Positions 1 to 12,540 of a stretch of DNA of 64,000 nucleotides are shown in pieces (the stretch's first letter is position 1; every line of letters starts with the position of its first letter). Source of the stretch: Cannabis sativa (Eukaryota > Streptophyta > Magnoliopsida > Rosales > Cannabaceae). Under the pieces are notes generated by a model. The model was not told the DNA's origin. It ran no database searches and was given only the letters and a program-made list of their open reading frames with translations. The DNA lies in NCBI RefSeq assembly GCF_029168945.1, contig NC_083602.1:75474600-75538599 (forward strand), given 5' to 3'. A program made the translations under genes and the position numbers.

Positions 1-523
1 TTGAGTTTTTCCAATTAATATTTTCATTATTTTAATTCCAAATAATTACTAACCTAAACCTAGTAGTTGCCTATAAATAGAAAGTGATGGCTCAGTCAAA
101 AAACAAGTTTTTAAGAGTTTGTTAGTAATTCAAAAGATTGCCTTTCAGAAAAGTGAGCCTTCCACTTTCTCTCTATAGCCGACCCTACCTCTCTCTCTTT
201 TCTTCTTCATAATTTTGAAACCTCTTAGTGATAGAGTAGTGCCTACACACAGCAAGTGATACCTCAATCATAGATTGGAAGACTATGAAGGATCACATTC
301 AAAGAGAAGGACGTTCGGGCTTAGATCTTGATAATACTCTGCGACAAAAAGGATACAAGGGTTAGAGATCTAACTGGAAGGAGACATATTATTCCGCTGC
401 AACCAATGTAAGATTTTCTTAACTATATATGTGTTTAATTATCGTTTTAGAAAGTTCATATTTAGGATGTTAAACAACTTACTTGTGAGTAGATCTAAGA
501 TCCTGGTAAAATAAATTCCAACA
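1..523 (+). repeat. Partial 5' LTR of element A
   Basis: The sequence matches the end of the LTR at 5,610-7,495 and stops at the standard terminal CA, two bases before the primer-binding site. It keeps the downstream promoter part and the transcribed leader of the LTR; the first roughly 1,360 bases lie left of the window. Confidence 0.92.
71..80 (+). promoter_or_regulatory. TATA box in the LTR of element A
   Basis: CTATAAATAG sits about 450 bases before the LTR end and is repeated in the 3' LTR near 7,043. The reverse-oriented LTRs of element B carry an equivalent TATA at the corresponding place, for example near 12,997. It is the likely start point of element transcription. Confidence 0.6.
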
Positions 524-525
524 AC

Positions 526-539
526 TGGTATCAGAGCCA
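526..539 (+). promoter_or_regulatory. Primer-binding site, initiator tRNA-Met type
   Basis: TGGTATCAGAGCCA begins two bases after the LTR. It is complementary to the 3' end of plant initiator tRNA-Met, the usual primer of plant Copia elements. Confidence 0.9.
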
Positions 540-3500
540 TGGTAATTGATTTGCTTGCAAGAAATTTGGACTTAAAATGATTTGTATGTGATTTGGATGG
601 TTTCATGTTGATCTATGTGTTATATGATGATTGATTGATGTTTGTGAATTTTTGTGAAAAATAATTGAAATTCTGTTTCTGGAATTATTTTTATTGGCTA
701 GTTTGGAAAAAATTAAGCAATTTACTTTTTTACAGAACTCAATTTCCATTTTATTTGAATTAGTTATGAATTTTTGAAAATCAGAAAATATCGGGATGGT
801 GTCACCCAACCTACGCGCGCGGATGAGGGTGCAACCCTCGGCTGCACGCGCTCAGACAAGATGCTCGACCGAACTTCCTCGGTTAGGACAAGATCCTGTC
901 TGAAATCGTCTCTTGTGCGCGCGAAGAGGCTGCATGCAGCCTCCTGCGCCGAGGGACTTCGGTCAGCCTTCACAGCATATACGCGCGGACAGTATGCAAT
1001 GCATACTGTCTGTACCACTTGCAAATTTTTTCGTTTTCTTCGATTTTTCATGCTATTTCATGGAATTAACTTCCGATTTTTTGTGTAGTTTTGTATTTTG
1101 ATTTTTACTTTTCAATTTTCAAATCTATTCATCAGAAATAAATTAATTTAATTTTTTTAAAATTAATTTTAGATAATAGTGTAATTTGAATTTGAAAATA
1201 GGTAAAAATCTATCTTTTTGCTTGATTTTTATCTTATTTTTAAATTTGATTATTTATCTTATTTTTTTAAAATTTAAGGTCAGATATTAAATTTTTTAAA
1301 TTAATTTTTTTTAAAATAATTTGACCTTATTTAAATTTAAAATAAGATTACTATAATCATGATATTTTGAATAGAAATAAGATATTTTGCTAACTTTTAA
1401 ATTTTGTTATTTTTTTATTTAAATTAGATTATAAAATCAGAAAAGGATATTTATTTATCATTTTTTTTATTGAATATTTAAATTATAAAATAACATGAAA
1501 TTTTTAAAAGTGGTCAGCAAATTTTTGAAATGATATTTAGGTTAGTTGAAACCTAATTTTTCAAAATTGTAGGTTTAATTTTAAATATTATTTTATTTTA
1601 ATTTAAAATCCAAAAAATATTTTTTTTATTATTATTTATTATTTTCGAAAAATTAATTATTTAAAATTAAATAAATCCTACATCCAACTATCGAGTTCAA
1701 CTTGTTGTAGGAGTATGTGTTTTAGCTTATGTGTAAGTTTTATAAAACCTGTTATTACTTGATCTAAATTGCCATGGTTAACTTTTTGACAGGTCCAATG
1801 ATCTGATTTTAACCCATGGTTCAATTGTCAATAGGTCAATTAAATAATTTGTAACAGGTAAATTTTACATTCTTCTTTCATCTGTGTATGACCTAAAAAC
1901 ATGATAGGGTCCATCCAAATTTGTGCGCCTGTGTGGGCCTATATGTTTATTTTATTATAGATGCATATAGGTTGTTGCTAAATAAAATGTCACACCCTGA
2001 TAAGTTTTATTTAGGTCCATTTAGTTTTTGGGCCTATTCAATTAATAACAGTTATTTATTTTAAGGTTAAATTCCTCTCTTTTGGGCCTTGTGTGAGAGT
2101 TGGGGGCCAATAGAAGTGGGTACGACATACTGAACCCAGCTCCCCCTCACATGAACTACCCCAATTGTGAAGGCCCATTTGCCTGATTTGAATAACTATG
2201 CTAGGTTAATTAAATTAGTTTAACCTAATAAAATTGATTAGCAACATAATTAACTTTTAAAATATATGAAATTTATCTTCATTTTAATATATTTTAAAGT
2301 TAATTTTAAGAAAAGCACTCTTAGTTTTTTAGATATTATTTCTAGATAAACTATTTGTATTTTTCTTGTATTTAATTAAATAAAGAATTTTAACTAACTA
2401 GATTCTTTCTGAAGCTTATTCATTAAATATTCCTATTTAAGTTATAAATTAGTTATTTTAACTGATTTTTCTTATCTAACTTAAATTTGAATATTTTTTG
2501 AATTTAAAATTAAGTTGAGCAATTCTAGGAATTGGTTATTGAAGATTCTTGAGATATTTTTTAAGTTAGTTTTAAACTTAAAATGGAATATTTTTCAAAT
2601 TAAGTGGTTACAACTTAATTTTGATATTTAATTGAATTCAAATTTGAAAATATTTAAGTTTTAGATTCTTTCTATAACAATTTAAATTAGATATTTTTCA
2701 AATATTTTTTTTTTTTTGAAAAGATACTTACTTAAAATGAGATATTTTCTAGATAGTTATTTCTAGACTACTGATTATTTCTAATATTAAATAGAAAATA
2801 TTATACATTGTGAAATTAATTATTTTATTAAACTAGAGATTAATAATTAAGCCTTCTCTACACTTCATTATTTATTTCTTGAATTTAATACATTTAATTA
2901 AATTGAAAAATTAAATATCTAAGTTGATTTTCATCATGATACTTAAATATTTTTTTTTCATGACACTTAATTAAATAGAAAATTATTTTAAGTTGAAATT
3001 TATTTTTACAACTTAAATTTGAATAATTTTCAAAATATATTTTATTTATTTTATTAATCAAATTCGAAATTGCATTTAATTATGCAAGATAATTTTTGAA
3101 TTTATCTTGAAAAATAGATTAAAGTTGTAAATTAATTATTTATTTTAATTAATTTTTGAACCAACTTAAATCAATGATTTTTTTCATTTAATGATTAATT
3201 TAAAATAAATGAACTAAAATATATTATTATTAGAAATTGAATTAATTAGTCAAAAATAAAATCTAGATAGATAATATTTTTGCTTGAAGTATTTTTTCTA
3301 GTAATTATTATTTAAGTATTTCGAAAATAGTATAGTATTATACTTTCTTTTTCAAAATACAATAAATATATTCTTATGAAAATTTAAATTTGAGTTGCAA
3401 ATTAATTTAAATTAATACAACTTAAACTAAATAATTTTCTTAATATTTATTGGAAAATTAATACTAAGATGGAAATAATTCAATTTATTTTCATAACCAT

Positions 3501-4146
3501 CTAAGTATAATTTTATAAATATTAAATTAAATTCTATTTAGAGTTTTATTCTAAATTTGATATTTAATGAATATATCTATTATAAATAATAAAAGAAAAT
3601 AAACTTTAAATAATGAGCTTTATTATTATTAAGATATTCGATCTCCATTGTTGGTTTTACATAGCTTTTGTTTTAGTGAGTAATCATCCCTAATGGGGGA
3701 ACGTTCATTAGCAAGTTAGCACCGTTTAATCTCGAAAGATAAGTATATTTGTAAGTGTTTTATATGGTATTGATCACCCTAATAGTGGCGACGGTATTTG
3801 ACTTACAAAATATGAAACAACGGTGGAAGGATATAAGATAGAATAGCCTTGACTCTCGCCTAAACGGGACAACGCTGGATTCCAATCTTGATCGAATAAA
3901 AGGTTGCTAAAATATTTATTATTTTAGATGAGCTGACAACTCTATTCAATGGATGGTAGCTTTGACTCTCGCCTAAACGGGACACTGATATCAGTTTGTT
4001 GAAAACCTTGGAAATTATTTAGGATTGTATTTTTTAGTATTTTCTCTTGTCATTCCTACTTGCTATGTGCTAATAATTTCTGAATTGGATTTTGTGTTAA
4101 ACCATAATTGATTTCTATTTATTATTTTGTAGTATCCTGTATAGCC
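540..4146 (+). other. Non-coding leader of element A with GC-rich island and duplicated motif
   Basis: About 3.6 kb of very AT-rich DNA without a credible gene. Two things stand out. A GC-rich, CpG-rich island lies at 800-1,012 and holds the perfect 18-base palindrome GAGGCTGCATGCAGCCTC (926-943). Just before gag, the motif CTCTCGCCTAAACGGGAC occurs twice in the same orientation (about 3,853 and 3,966). Both features recur at matching places in the two relatives. Short ORFs through the GC island look accidental. Confidence 0.75.
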
Positions 4147-5145
4147 ATGTCAAATCCCATGTTATCACTCTTGACTGAAAATAAGCTAAATGGATCTAAC
4201 TTCCCAAAATGGAATGAGAACATTAATATTGCTCTCATAGGTGAAAGTGCCCTGTTTGTGTTAACTGAGCCGTCGCCTGAACAGCCGGGTGACAATGCAA
4301 CTAAAGCTATGAAAGAGAAGTTCGAGCGTTGGCAGAATGCTAACAATAAAGCTCGATACTTCATGCTTTCCAGCATGGTTGACACCTTAAAAACAAGGTT
4401 TGCAAAAACCGACGCGGCTGCAGAAATTATGACGTAGTTAACTGAGATATTCGATATGGCATCTATTTAGTCTCGCTTTGACGCGACTAAGAAATTCATC
4501 AATGCACGGATGGAACCCCATCAGAATGTGCGTGATCACGTTCTCCTAATGGCAAGTTATTTCCAGGAAGCCCAGAATCATGGTGCTCAAATGGATCACA
4601 CAACTCAAGTAAGCCTTATCTTGAATAGTCTGACTCCAGCTTTTCTGCCATATACATCAAATTATTTCATGAATAAAAAGGAGATAGACTTTCATGCGTT
4701 AGTCAATGACCTTCAAACATATGAAAATTTGATTGGAGGACCCAAGAAGAAAGGGAGTAAACCTTAGAATTCTGGAAATGGTAATGGGACGATTAAACCT
4801 GAGGCACGTGTAGCCTCTACTTCAAGACCCAAGACAACGAAGAAGTGGAAAAATACCAAGAAGCGAGCCAAAGCTGTGAACACAGTTCAGAACAAAAAGG
4901 TTGCTGCTACTGGTGATGCACTAAAAAGAAAATGTTTCTACTGCAATGAGAAAGGCCATTGGAAACCCCAATGTCCTAAACTTCTTGCAAAGAAACAAGG
5001 TATTTCTTTCTATAAACTGATGAGCTTTAGTGAATTATTATCCAATTGGATTATTAATTCTGGACTACTAACCTTGTTTATTTGTTTTTTTTCTTCTTAT
5101 TATAGCCCAAGCTGCTTGAACTCAGATGCTATCTTAGTGAGTTGA
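4147..5145 (+). pseudogene. Copia Gag, interrupted by three in-frame stop codons
   Basis: One reading frame gives a plant Copia Gag: an N-terminal stretch with NGSNFPKWNENI typical of UBN2-type Gag, a helical middle part, then a basic region and one zinc knuckle CFYCNEKGHWKPQC (CX2CX4HX4C). Stops interrupt the frame at about 4,435, 4,468 and 4,765, with no frame change, so these are point mutations in a once continuous gene. The start is the first ATG after the leader; the open frame extends upstream only from a TTG. After the zinc knuckle the frame runs on for some 45 residues of unlike, hydrophobic sequence and ends. A GT...AG pair at about 5,000-5,105 could mark an intron. Gag would form the particle that packages element RNA. 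Confidence 0.88.
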
Positions 5146-5609
5146 ATCAAAAGCTGGACAAAGGGGTGGAGTTCGTCCAAGATAAAGATGAAGCTCATTT
5201 ATTAATTTATTTATTTTTGAATTAATTGTTTTAGTTTAAAAACAATTTGAATTTCGAATATTTGTTTGGGATTTTTATTCCCTGTTTTTCTCATAATGTT
5301 GCAATACAATTTTTCATTAATTTTATAATTTTCTTTTACAAATAAATTGCAATTTATGAGATTGAGCTTCATCTACCTTATCTTAAATTACCAATTATAT
5401 TTATATGTTTGTATGTGTAAGTGTTTTTATTATTGGTACAAATTCTATAATATTTTAAACTCTTCATAGAGTTATTATTACATAAACACTAGAAATTATT
5501 TCTATGTTTATGAATAATTGTTAATTCTAAAACAATTATTAAGAATTTGTTTAATAAAAGGATCTTTTGATCTGATAGGGTTTGTTTTATGTTAGTGCAA
5601 GTGGGAGTT
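5146..5609 (+). other. Non-coding tail and polypurine tract of element A
   Basis: About 450 AT-rich bases with no coding signal join gag to the 3' LTR. In other Copia elements the whole pol region would stand here; none is recognisable. The last bases, GCAAGTGGGAGTT, are the polypurine tract that primes second-strand synthesis; the same tract in reverse lies at 14,433-14,447 in element B. Confidence 0.75.
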
Positions 5610-7495
5610 TGTTGGGTTTTGTGCCCTAAATAAAACCCATTACAATCTAATTAATTAGTTATCAATCTAAGAAATTTGAAGTGATTTATGTTTGCATGAA
5701 TTTTTCATGCTTATGGTTTAATATATGCACAAAATCAGTTAAGTCCAGAACATATATTTATTCACAATTACAGTATTGTCAACACAGTGGAATGTGATTG
5801 TGATTATATGATTCAAAAGACTAAGTCTCTGTATCATCAGTGTTTTGGATTTACACTGATGTGATAATCAGCGATGATGTGTACTTACACTTTGAGTAAG
5901 TGTTATGTTCTTTCCAGGACATTGGTAAAGTATACTGGTTTTGAATGTATGGAGTATACATTGGACTGGACCGATACTGAACTTTGTTAAGGTATTATAA
6001 ACTTACCGTTGTATCTTTCCAAGTCAATATCACTAGTTGATCTTAGATTAAAAGAATCTAAATCCTGATATACTTAGGCTCAACTCAGGAGTGCTATTCA
6101 TGTTCTTTGATTTATTAGTTAAGCCTACTTTTGGGTCAGGGTGATACGTATATTTTGGGAACATGATAGTATGATTGAGTGGGAGCGCTGAACATAAATA
6201 TGGAATCTATAGCTTCTACTGGTGTATAGAAGTCAAGTGATGATTCCCTTCGAGCTTAGCTAAATAAAAGTCAATGGATGAGCTCTTGTCTCAGTGAATA
6301 TTTCTTAGATCACTAAAACATCATTTACAGATAGCTAAGTGTTTTAAGAGGCCAAATACATTAAGGGGTGAAAACGGTAAATTTATCCCGTCTCGATGTA
6401 AATCATCTATATAGAGGATCTTTGATCACATTGAGATTATAACAATGGTTAAATGAGATAGTATATCTATATCGTGGAACATATAGAATGCTCTATATAA
6501 GTCTGAGAGTGCAATTTCAAGTTCTAAGAGTGGATTCAACAAAGAATTAATAAGTTAGGAATTTACTTAGTAAATTCGGTTCTCTTATTGGAAGATCAGC
6601 ATTATAGATCAATGGTCCCCATTCTAGTTGAGACCATATTGCTTGTAAGACTCAATAATTGATTTATGATTAATCAATTATAATTCTAAAGATAGACTAT
6701 GTCTAATTTGTGAATTTTCACTAAGCAAGGGTGAAATTGTAAAGAAAAGAGATTCTAGGTTTATTTATTAATTAAGAGACTCTATATGTCTAATTAATAA
6801 TTATATTAAATGACAATATTGTTTAATAATCTATTTTAGTTATTAAATAATTAGTTTTGGAATTTAAATGGTTTGAATTGGAAAATTAGCGTTTCTGAGA
6901 AAATAGAAATAAAAATTGTGAAAACTGCAAAATCTAAGTAAGGCCCATTAACACCTATGGTCGGCCACTTGATTGAGTTCTTCCAATTAACGTTTTCATT
7001 ATTTTAATTCCAAATAATTACTAACGTAAACCTAGTAGTTGCCTATAAATAGAAAGTGATGGCTCAGTCAAAAAACAAGTTTTTAAGAGTTTGTTAGTAA
7101 TTCAAAAGATTGCCTTACAGAAAACTGAGCCTTCCACTTTCTCTCTATAGCCGACCCTACCTCTCTCTCTTTTCTTCTTCATAATTTCGAAACCTCTTAG
7201 TGATAGAGTAGTGCCCACACACAGCAAGTGGTACCTCAATCATAGATTGGAAGACTGTGAAGGATCACATTCAAAGAGAAGGACATTCGGGCTCAGATCT
7301 TGATAATACTCTTCGATAGAAATGATACAAGGGTTAGAGATCTGAGTGGAAGGAGACATATTATTCCGCTGCAACCAATGTAAGGTTTTCTTAACTTTAT
7401 ATGTGTTTAATTATCGTTTTAGAAAGTTCATATTTAGGATGATAAACAACATACTTGTGAGTAGATCTAAGATCCAAGTAAAATAAATTCCAACA
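5610..7495 (+). repeat. 3' LTR of element A (1,886 bp)
   Basis: It begins TGTTGGGTTTT and ends CCAACA, the expected TG...CA ends, directly after the polypurine tract. Its last 523 bases match the window start. LTRs of the same family, reversed, are at 12,541, 31,117 and 42,041. Confidence 0.92.
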
Positions 7496-7689
7496 CCAAC
7501 AACTCTACCTAAATCTCAAGTGGCATGATACTTAGGGGTCGTCATTGGTAACCCCATATTGCAAGCGAGACTAGCAATGCTAGGGAGCGGTATGCTCAGA
7601 CACTCCGTCACGATCCTAATAGTGACATCCTGGTAGGCAAAGAATGAGACTCTAACCAACCAAAGCTTGGAGAGCCCACAAGCTCTTTC

Positions 7690-8030
7690 CCAAAAAGAGA
7701 TCCAGGATACATGGTGGACATAATAGCCTCCTTCAACATTCTTTTCAAATCAACATATGAAAAGATGGGGCTCCAACTGACTAATTTGGCACCCTGCAAT
7801 CAAGTGATGTATGGCCTCTTTGGCCAAGGCATCGCACCCATTGGGTATATCTGATTACCTCTCACTATTGGAGAAAATCCAACCACCAGAACTCTGATGG
7901 CGCAGTTCGCCATAATTGACGTTCCCTTAGCTTCCAACACCATGATGGGCTGACCAGCCCCATACAACCTGAAGGCGGTAACATCCATCTACCACCTCTG
8001 CCTGAAATTTCCAACAAGGCAGGGGGTAGG
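7690..8030 (+). pseudogene. Retropepsin remnant of the gypsy element
   Basis: Plus-strand translation shows the end of a Ty3/gypsy aspartic protease: ILFKSTYEKMGLQ, then GQGIAPIG, then FAIIDVP and KAVTSIYHLCLKFPT, all characteristic of plant gypsy polyproteins. The active-site triplet region, normally a DTGSS-type motif, reads as VDIIASF and is mutated. Stops and frame changes show it is dead. Confidence 0.7.
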
Positions 8031-8034
8031 ATGT

Positions 8035-8840
8035 TTAGAGGAGACCAACAATCTGGCTGTCACTATTACAACTTGGCCTTGTCCAAAGCCAAGAAAGAGA
8101 AGATGCAACTACCAAATAAGGAGCATACAAGCTTCATGATAGACTTAGGCCTATACTACTACAAAGCCATGCCCTTCAGGGTTGAAGAATGTACGGGCCA
8201 CATATCAAAGGCTTGTGAACAAAACGTTCAATGATCTTATCGACCGCAACATGGAGGTGTATGTGGACGACATGCTTGTCAAGTCCAAAAAGGTTAAGGG
8301 CATATGGAGGACCTAGACAAATGCTTCAGAATCCCCCAAAGCTACAACATAAAGCTCAACCCCCTTAAATGTTCTTTCAGAGCAAACTCAGACAAGATCC
8401 AAGCCCTTTTGGACATGAAGTCGCCCATAACCATCAAGGAAGTACAGAGCCAAACAGGACGCATTGCTGTACGAAGCAAATTTGTGTCCAAGTCTACTGA
8501 AAAAATGTGTACCCTTCGTCAACATTCTCAGAGGCAACGAAAAATTCGAGTGGACGAAGGTATGTGAAACCGCATTCAAGAAGTTGAAGAAATAATTGGC
8601 TCAACCACCTATGTTTCCTAAACCCCTAGACAATGAAGGTCTAGGTGTGTGCCTAACAATCACAAAACATGTTGTGAGTGATGTCGTCACAAGAGAAGAA
8701 GGCGGTGTACAACACCCTGTATACTACATCACTAGGAGACTAATCAATGCTAAAAGTCAGTACCCACTCATGGAAATGTTGACCTACAACTTGCTTTTGG
8801 CTTCCAGAAACTAAGGCCATACTTCCAGGCACACCCTATA
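8035..8840 (+). pseudogene. Gypsy reverse transcriptase and first RNase H remnant
   Basis: Pieces in shifting frames give, in order, TSFMIDLGLYYYKAMPF, YQRLVNKTFNDLI, the catalytic motif YVDDMLVKSK (about 8,259-8,288), the RT-RNase H linker EKFEWTKVCETAFKKLKK and the RNase H stretch GGVQHPVYYITRRL. These match Ty3/gypsy polymerases. The YVDD catalytic residues survive, but several frameshifts and stops separate the pieces. Confidence 0.8.
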
Positions 8841-9089
8841 AAGGTGTACACTGATCAACCTTTGCGGTAGGCTTTACAAGAACTGAAGCATTAGGCTCAC
8901 CACTCAAGTGAACCACTGGGACTCAGTCAATATAAGGCCACCTGTCAACCAAGCATGGCCAACAAAGGCCAACCTCTTGCCAACTTCATGGATAATCATA
9001 TAAGCATGTCTCCTCAAATCTCTCAAGGTGTAGGAGAAAAGTAGGAGCCAAAGAAGAAGTGAGAAAGAGCAAGACAACTCAACCCAAGA

Positions 9090-9440
9090 GGTGCATTGAC
9101 CACCTTGGCGGCAGTGGATGCACGAGGCAACAAGGTCAGTTTCAAAGCTTCTAACAACGGGGCTGAACATGAAGCTCCAAATATTGGCTTCAGGCTAGCA
9201 CACGAAGCGCGGGCTGACCACCTAGACATACACCACGACTCTCAACTAGTCGTAGGTTATGTCCTAGGTGAATATACAGCTCAATACAATAAGATGATGG
9301 CCTACTTGAGCTAATATCAAGACTTGTTAAGTCAACTCAAAGGTTGTACTAAGAGGCAAGTCCCCCAAAGACGACACGACAGTCGATGCACTCGCTCGAC
9401 TAGCTAGTTGTGCCTTAACAACCAAGGCAAACTTGGTGCC
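9090..9440 (+). pseudogene. Second (archaeal-type) RNase H remnant
   Basis: The frame from 9,096 reads KASNNGAEHEAPNIGFRLAHEA and DSQLVVGYVLGEYTAQ, the pattern of the additional RNase H domain of Tat-lineage gypsy elements. The normal NNEAEYEA motif is altered to NNGAEHEA, so the catalytic glutamate region is damaged. A stop follows at about 9,312. Confidence 0.68.
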
Positions 9441-12400
9441 TGCTCAGTTCTTTTAAGAACTAAGCCTCCCTATTTCAAAATAAATAGACTTGCTGGACAA
9501 TCAACATGGATACACCTACAGCAGCATACCTCCAAACACCTTTCCAGAAAGCAGGGATTAGGGAGGTAATTGTAGGGTGTCCAATCCTGCACAACATAAT
9601 GCACATGCATGGTATCCCAATGCCACCTCAAAGAAGTGTTACCAAGAAAGAAGCTAAATAACTATTGACAAGAGTGCACAAAGGCTCTATAGAAATTATG
9701 CCAGGGGCAAAGCCAACCGAGTGTAGAAGGGATCAAACTGCAGCATCGACCTGGCTTCTAAAAGGCTGGCAGACCATGACCTCAGAAAGCTGACCGGCCA
9801 AAGAATCAACAACCTGGCCGGCCATTACCTTCACAAGTTGGACAGCCATAACATCATTCAACAGGCTAGGCAATGCTCCCTCAACGTGGCTGGGCACCTT
9901 GTCATTACCAAGGCTAGCCCGATCCACCAACAGTCTGCTCTCATACTTCTAGTTTACAGTGACCAAGAGGTAAAACCACATCTTGCTAGCAGGATCCCTT
10001 GACAAAAGGGAAAGAAGAAGAGAACAAGCCAACTCAAAGCAGCATGTCTGCCCACAAAGAGTTACCAGGCCCTTCAACAAACAAATCGAGAAAAGAATTC
10101 TTTGTAAGATATTTACTCCCTGAAGAATATTACTTGACAGCAAAGACCCTACAACAAGCATGTTCGGACCAAACTGAAAAGGTCCGCACCATGTTACAAG
10201 ATAACAGTAAAGGTGCATACAGGTCTGGCAAGTACAACGAGAACTTGGAGTTGGTACTTCTACCTAAATACTAAATTAGGGAACATCTCAGGAAGTAATC
10301 TCACTAGCCAACTTGTCAATCAGTTCCTCTAATGTTTCACTGTGTAGGGACCCATAAAAGAGCTAGTACCCATTGCTTTCAGGATGGCCTCCCATCACTC
10401 TTTAGTGATGGTCGTTGCGCGGTAAGCCGCGCAGGGGTAGCCACTACGTGATTTTAAAAGTGGACACTAAGCTGTAAGCTTTTGTTACACATAAGACCAA
10501 CTGTGTCTAAACTACTTACTAAAAAAGATAACTTCATAAAGTTATTCTTTGCCAGTTCCACATGCGTACACCAGGTAGAACTCCAAGAAAATTCCTATGT
10601 AAGGTCTATGAAACTTGTTGAATTGTAAGTGACCAAGAGACTGTAAGTCTGCGTGTTCACTTGGGAGCACCTACACTGTACAATGCATCAAACTAGCACG
10701 TAAAACTTATGTAGAGAAATTTTTACACATGGAATAAGCAACTAAACCTGCCTCTAAGTCAAGTACATGCATACTTTGGCTTGACATAAAGAAAAGTAAA
10801 TTCGGATACTTTCATGTCAAGCTCATAAGAAGATAGCCAAAACGATCATATGTCCATGATAAAAGGCTTTAAGGCTAAATGGTAGGAGTGTTAGAAAATA
10901 GAGGGCCTATAGGCCAAAGCAAGAACATGAAAGCCTTGAGGCCGAATATGAAATCGGTTCACATGCATGAGGCCAAGGCCCTGCAAGAACCGTATAGCTA
11001 GAAAAGAATCGAACATAGTTCCTATAGGGACCACATACCAGACAACGGCTAAGGTAGAGTTCCTTACAAGTTCCAAGCCATAGACAAAACTCTAGGAAAT
11101 TGTACCTAAGGGTACTTGCCAAACCATGTTAGTGTACAAGCTGGATATCAACAAAGTACAAGTCTCAAGTGTAACAACTTGGATGAATGTTGAGTCATAA
11201 GTTGAACATTCGACTATAAAGACTCACCATTAAGTTTCATACAGAGTATCTAATGGAACCACATATGAGACTAAGGTTGCATATACCTACAGGGCCATGA
11301 TAGATTCTTGTCGAAGTCAAAAGAGGACAGAAACTGGATACCCACTTGCAACCAAGGCCCAGGTAGGCCAAGGTTCCCAAGCCTTGAAAGGGTCGACCAG
11401 CATCCCATGACTCAGCCAAGAATAGGCCAGGGTAACAAAACCCAGGCATGAACAGGCTAGCTTTATAGCAACTCCCATGATTAAGTCCTAGGGCCGGCCA
11501 GGTCTCAAGCAAGACCTCCCAGGCCGACCAAGGTTAGTTTTGAATCTAAATGTGTGTTTTCCTTTTGAAACTCGAATATGTGCCTCGTATTCTTTATGGC
11601 TCGAAGAGTCAAGAATCACAACAAGGCCAAAATCGAATATTTTCCATCAAAAAGTCACACATTATACATTCCAAAACTGTCATGAGGATCAATATACCAA
11701 GGAGATTACAAACTAACATGAGAATCAAAAAGTTTCCAAAAGCTTAAAAAGCTTGAAACTTGTTAATGGCAGGTACAAAGAAGAGATATCCAAGGAGAAA
11801 AAATGAGATGTATATAGAGAGAGAAGATCAAAGATCTAAAAGCATGCCATGAAAAATGCCAACACTCACCTAGACAAGGTTGCTCGACGGAGACTACTAC
11901 AAACAAGACGAGAGCTAGAAAGTCCTTATCTGACCAAATGTTCAAACAAGGACTTAGGAGCAAATGTTATCCCAAATTTTGTCCACCTGACGTGGCATGT
12001 CTACGTAAGCCAAGACAGAGTACATGTCGAATACAACCTTACCAATAACAAGACAGGGTCTCCATACAAGGTATGGTGAAACGTCAAGCAGCAACCGAAA
12101 AGAGTGAAGCAAGCCATAAAGGAGTTGTACTAACATGTCTGGCCAGCCAAGAGAACCCTATGGGTCGGGCAAGGTGAGCTTGTTTGGCCGGCCAAGATTT
12201 GGGCACAAGTTAGCTGGCCAAAAGGTGACTTTCAGACCAAGGAGCCTTTGTTTGACCAAGGGTACCTGACCTCTACAAGGAAAAGGTGTAAAAAGCTAGC
12301 CTCCACTTGCCAAAGGCTGGCCTCTACATCCAAAGGCTGGCCTCCTCTTGGTAAAGCTGATAGGAACATGGCCTGCCAGACCCTGGCAGGAGCATGGCTG

Positions 12401-12540
12401 GCCAGGATTGACCTGGCAGGAGCATGGCCGGCTAGGATTGACCTGGCCAGGTGGATGGTAGGACAAGATTAACTTGGCAGGATTCTCTGTACAGCCTGAT
12501 ACATGGACTGCAAGCTACCTGCGACTTGAGCCCTTAAAAG
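9441..12540 (+). other. Decayed 3' part of the gypsy element, no recognisable gene
   Basis: About 3.1 kb less AT-rich than its surroundings. I found no integrase motif that I could trust. The stretch 9,740-9,900 and especially 11,380-12,480 are rich in GGCCGGCCA and GGCTGGCC-type words in loose repetition, which may belong to the untranslated end of the gypsy element. Short ORFs here resemble nothing known to me. Confidence 0.45.

Larger units (their letters stand above)
1..7495 (+). mobile_element. Long-LTR Copia-type retrotransposon A, gag-only, 5' LTR cut by window edge
   Basis: Bases 1-523 repeat at about 6,973-7,495, which defines the two LTRs; a primer-binding site for initiator tRNA-Met follows the first and a purine tract precedes the second. 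The order is LTR, 3.6 kb non-coding leader, gag, short tail, LTR, with no protease, integrase or reverse transcriptase anywhere inside. It therefore could not have moved without a helper. About 25 mismatches are seen over the 523 overlapping LTR bases (near 5 percent), more than for the LTR pairs of the other two elements that can be compared, so it looks older. The left target duplication lies outside the window. Two relatives lie at 12,541-33,008 and 37,704-43,954. Confidence 0.9.
7496..12540 (+). mobile_element. Decayed Ty3/gypsy retrotransposon, probably Tat lineage
   Basis: Protease, reverse transcriptase, RNase H and a second RNase H remnant follow one another on the plus strand in the order of Ty3/gypsy elements. 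Two RNase H domains in series are known from the Tat lineage. All frames are broken many times. The element is older than Copia elements A and B, which border it on both sides and were evidently inserted into it. Its 3' LTR may survive at 33,014-33,560, beyond element B. Confidence 0.72.

Noticed and set aside
764..1101. ORFs on both strands in the leader of element A
   Set aside because: They only exist because the GC-rich island has few stop codons; the equivalent ORFs in elements B (30,614-30,891) and C (41,472-41,744) encode unrelated peptides.
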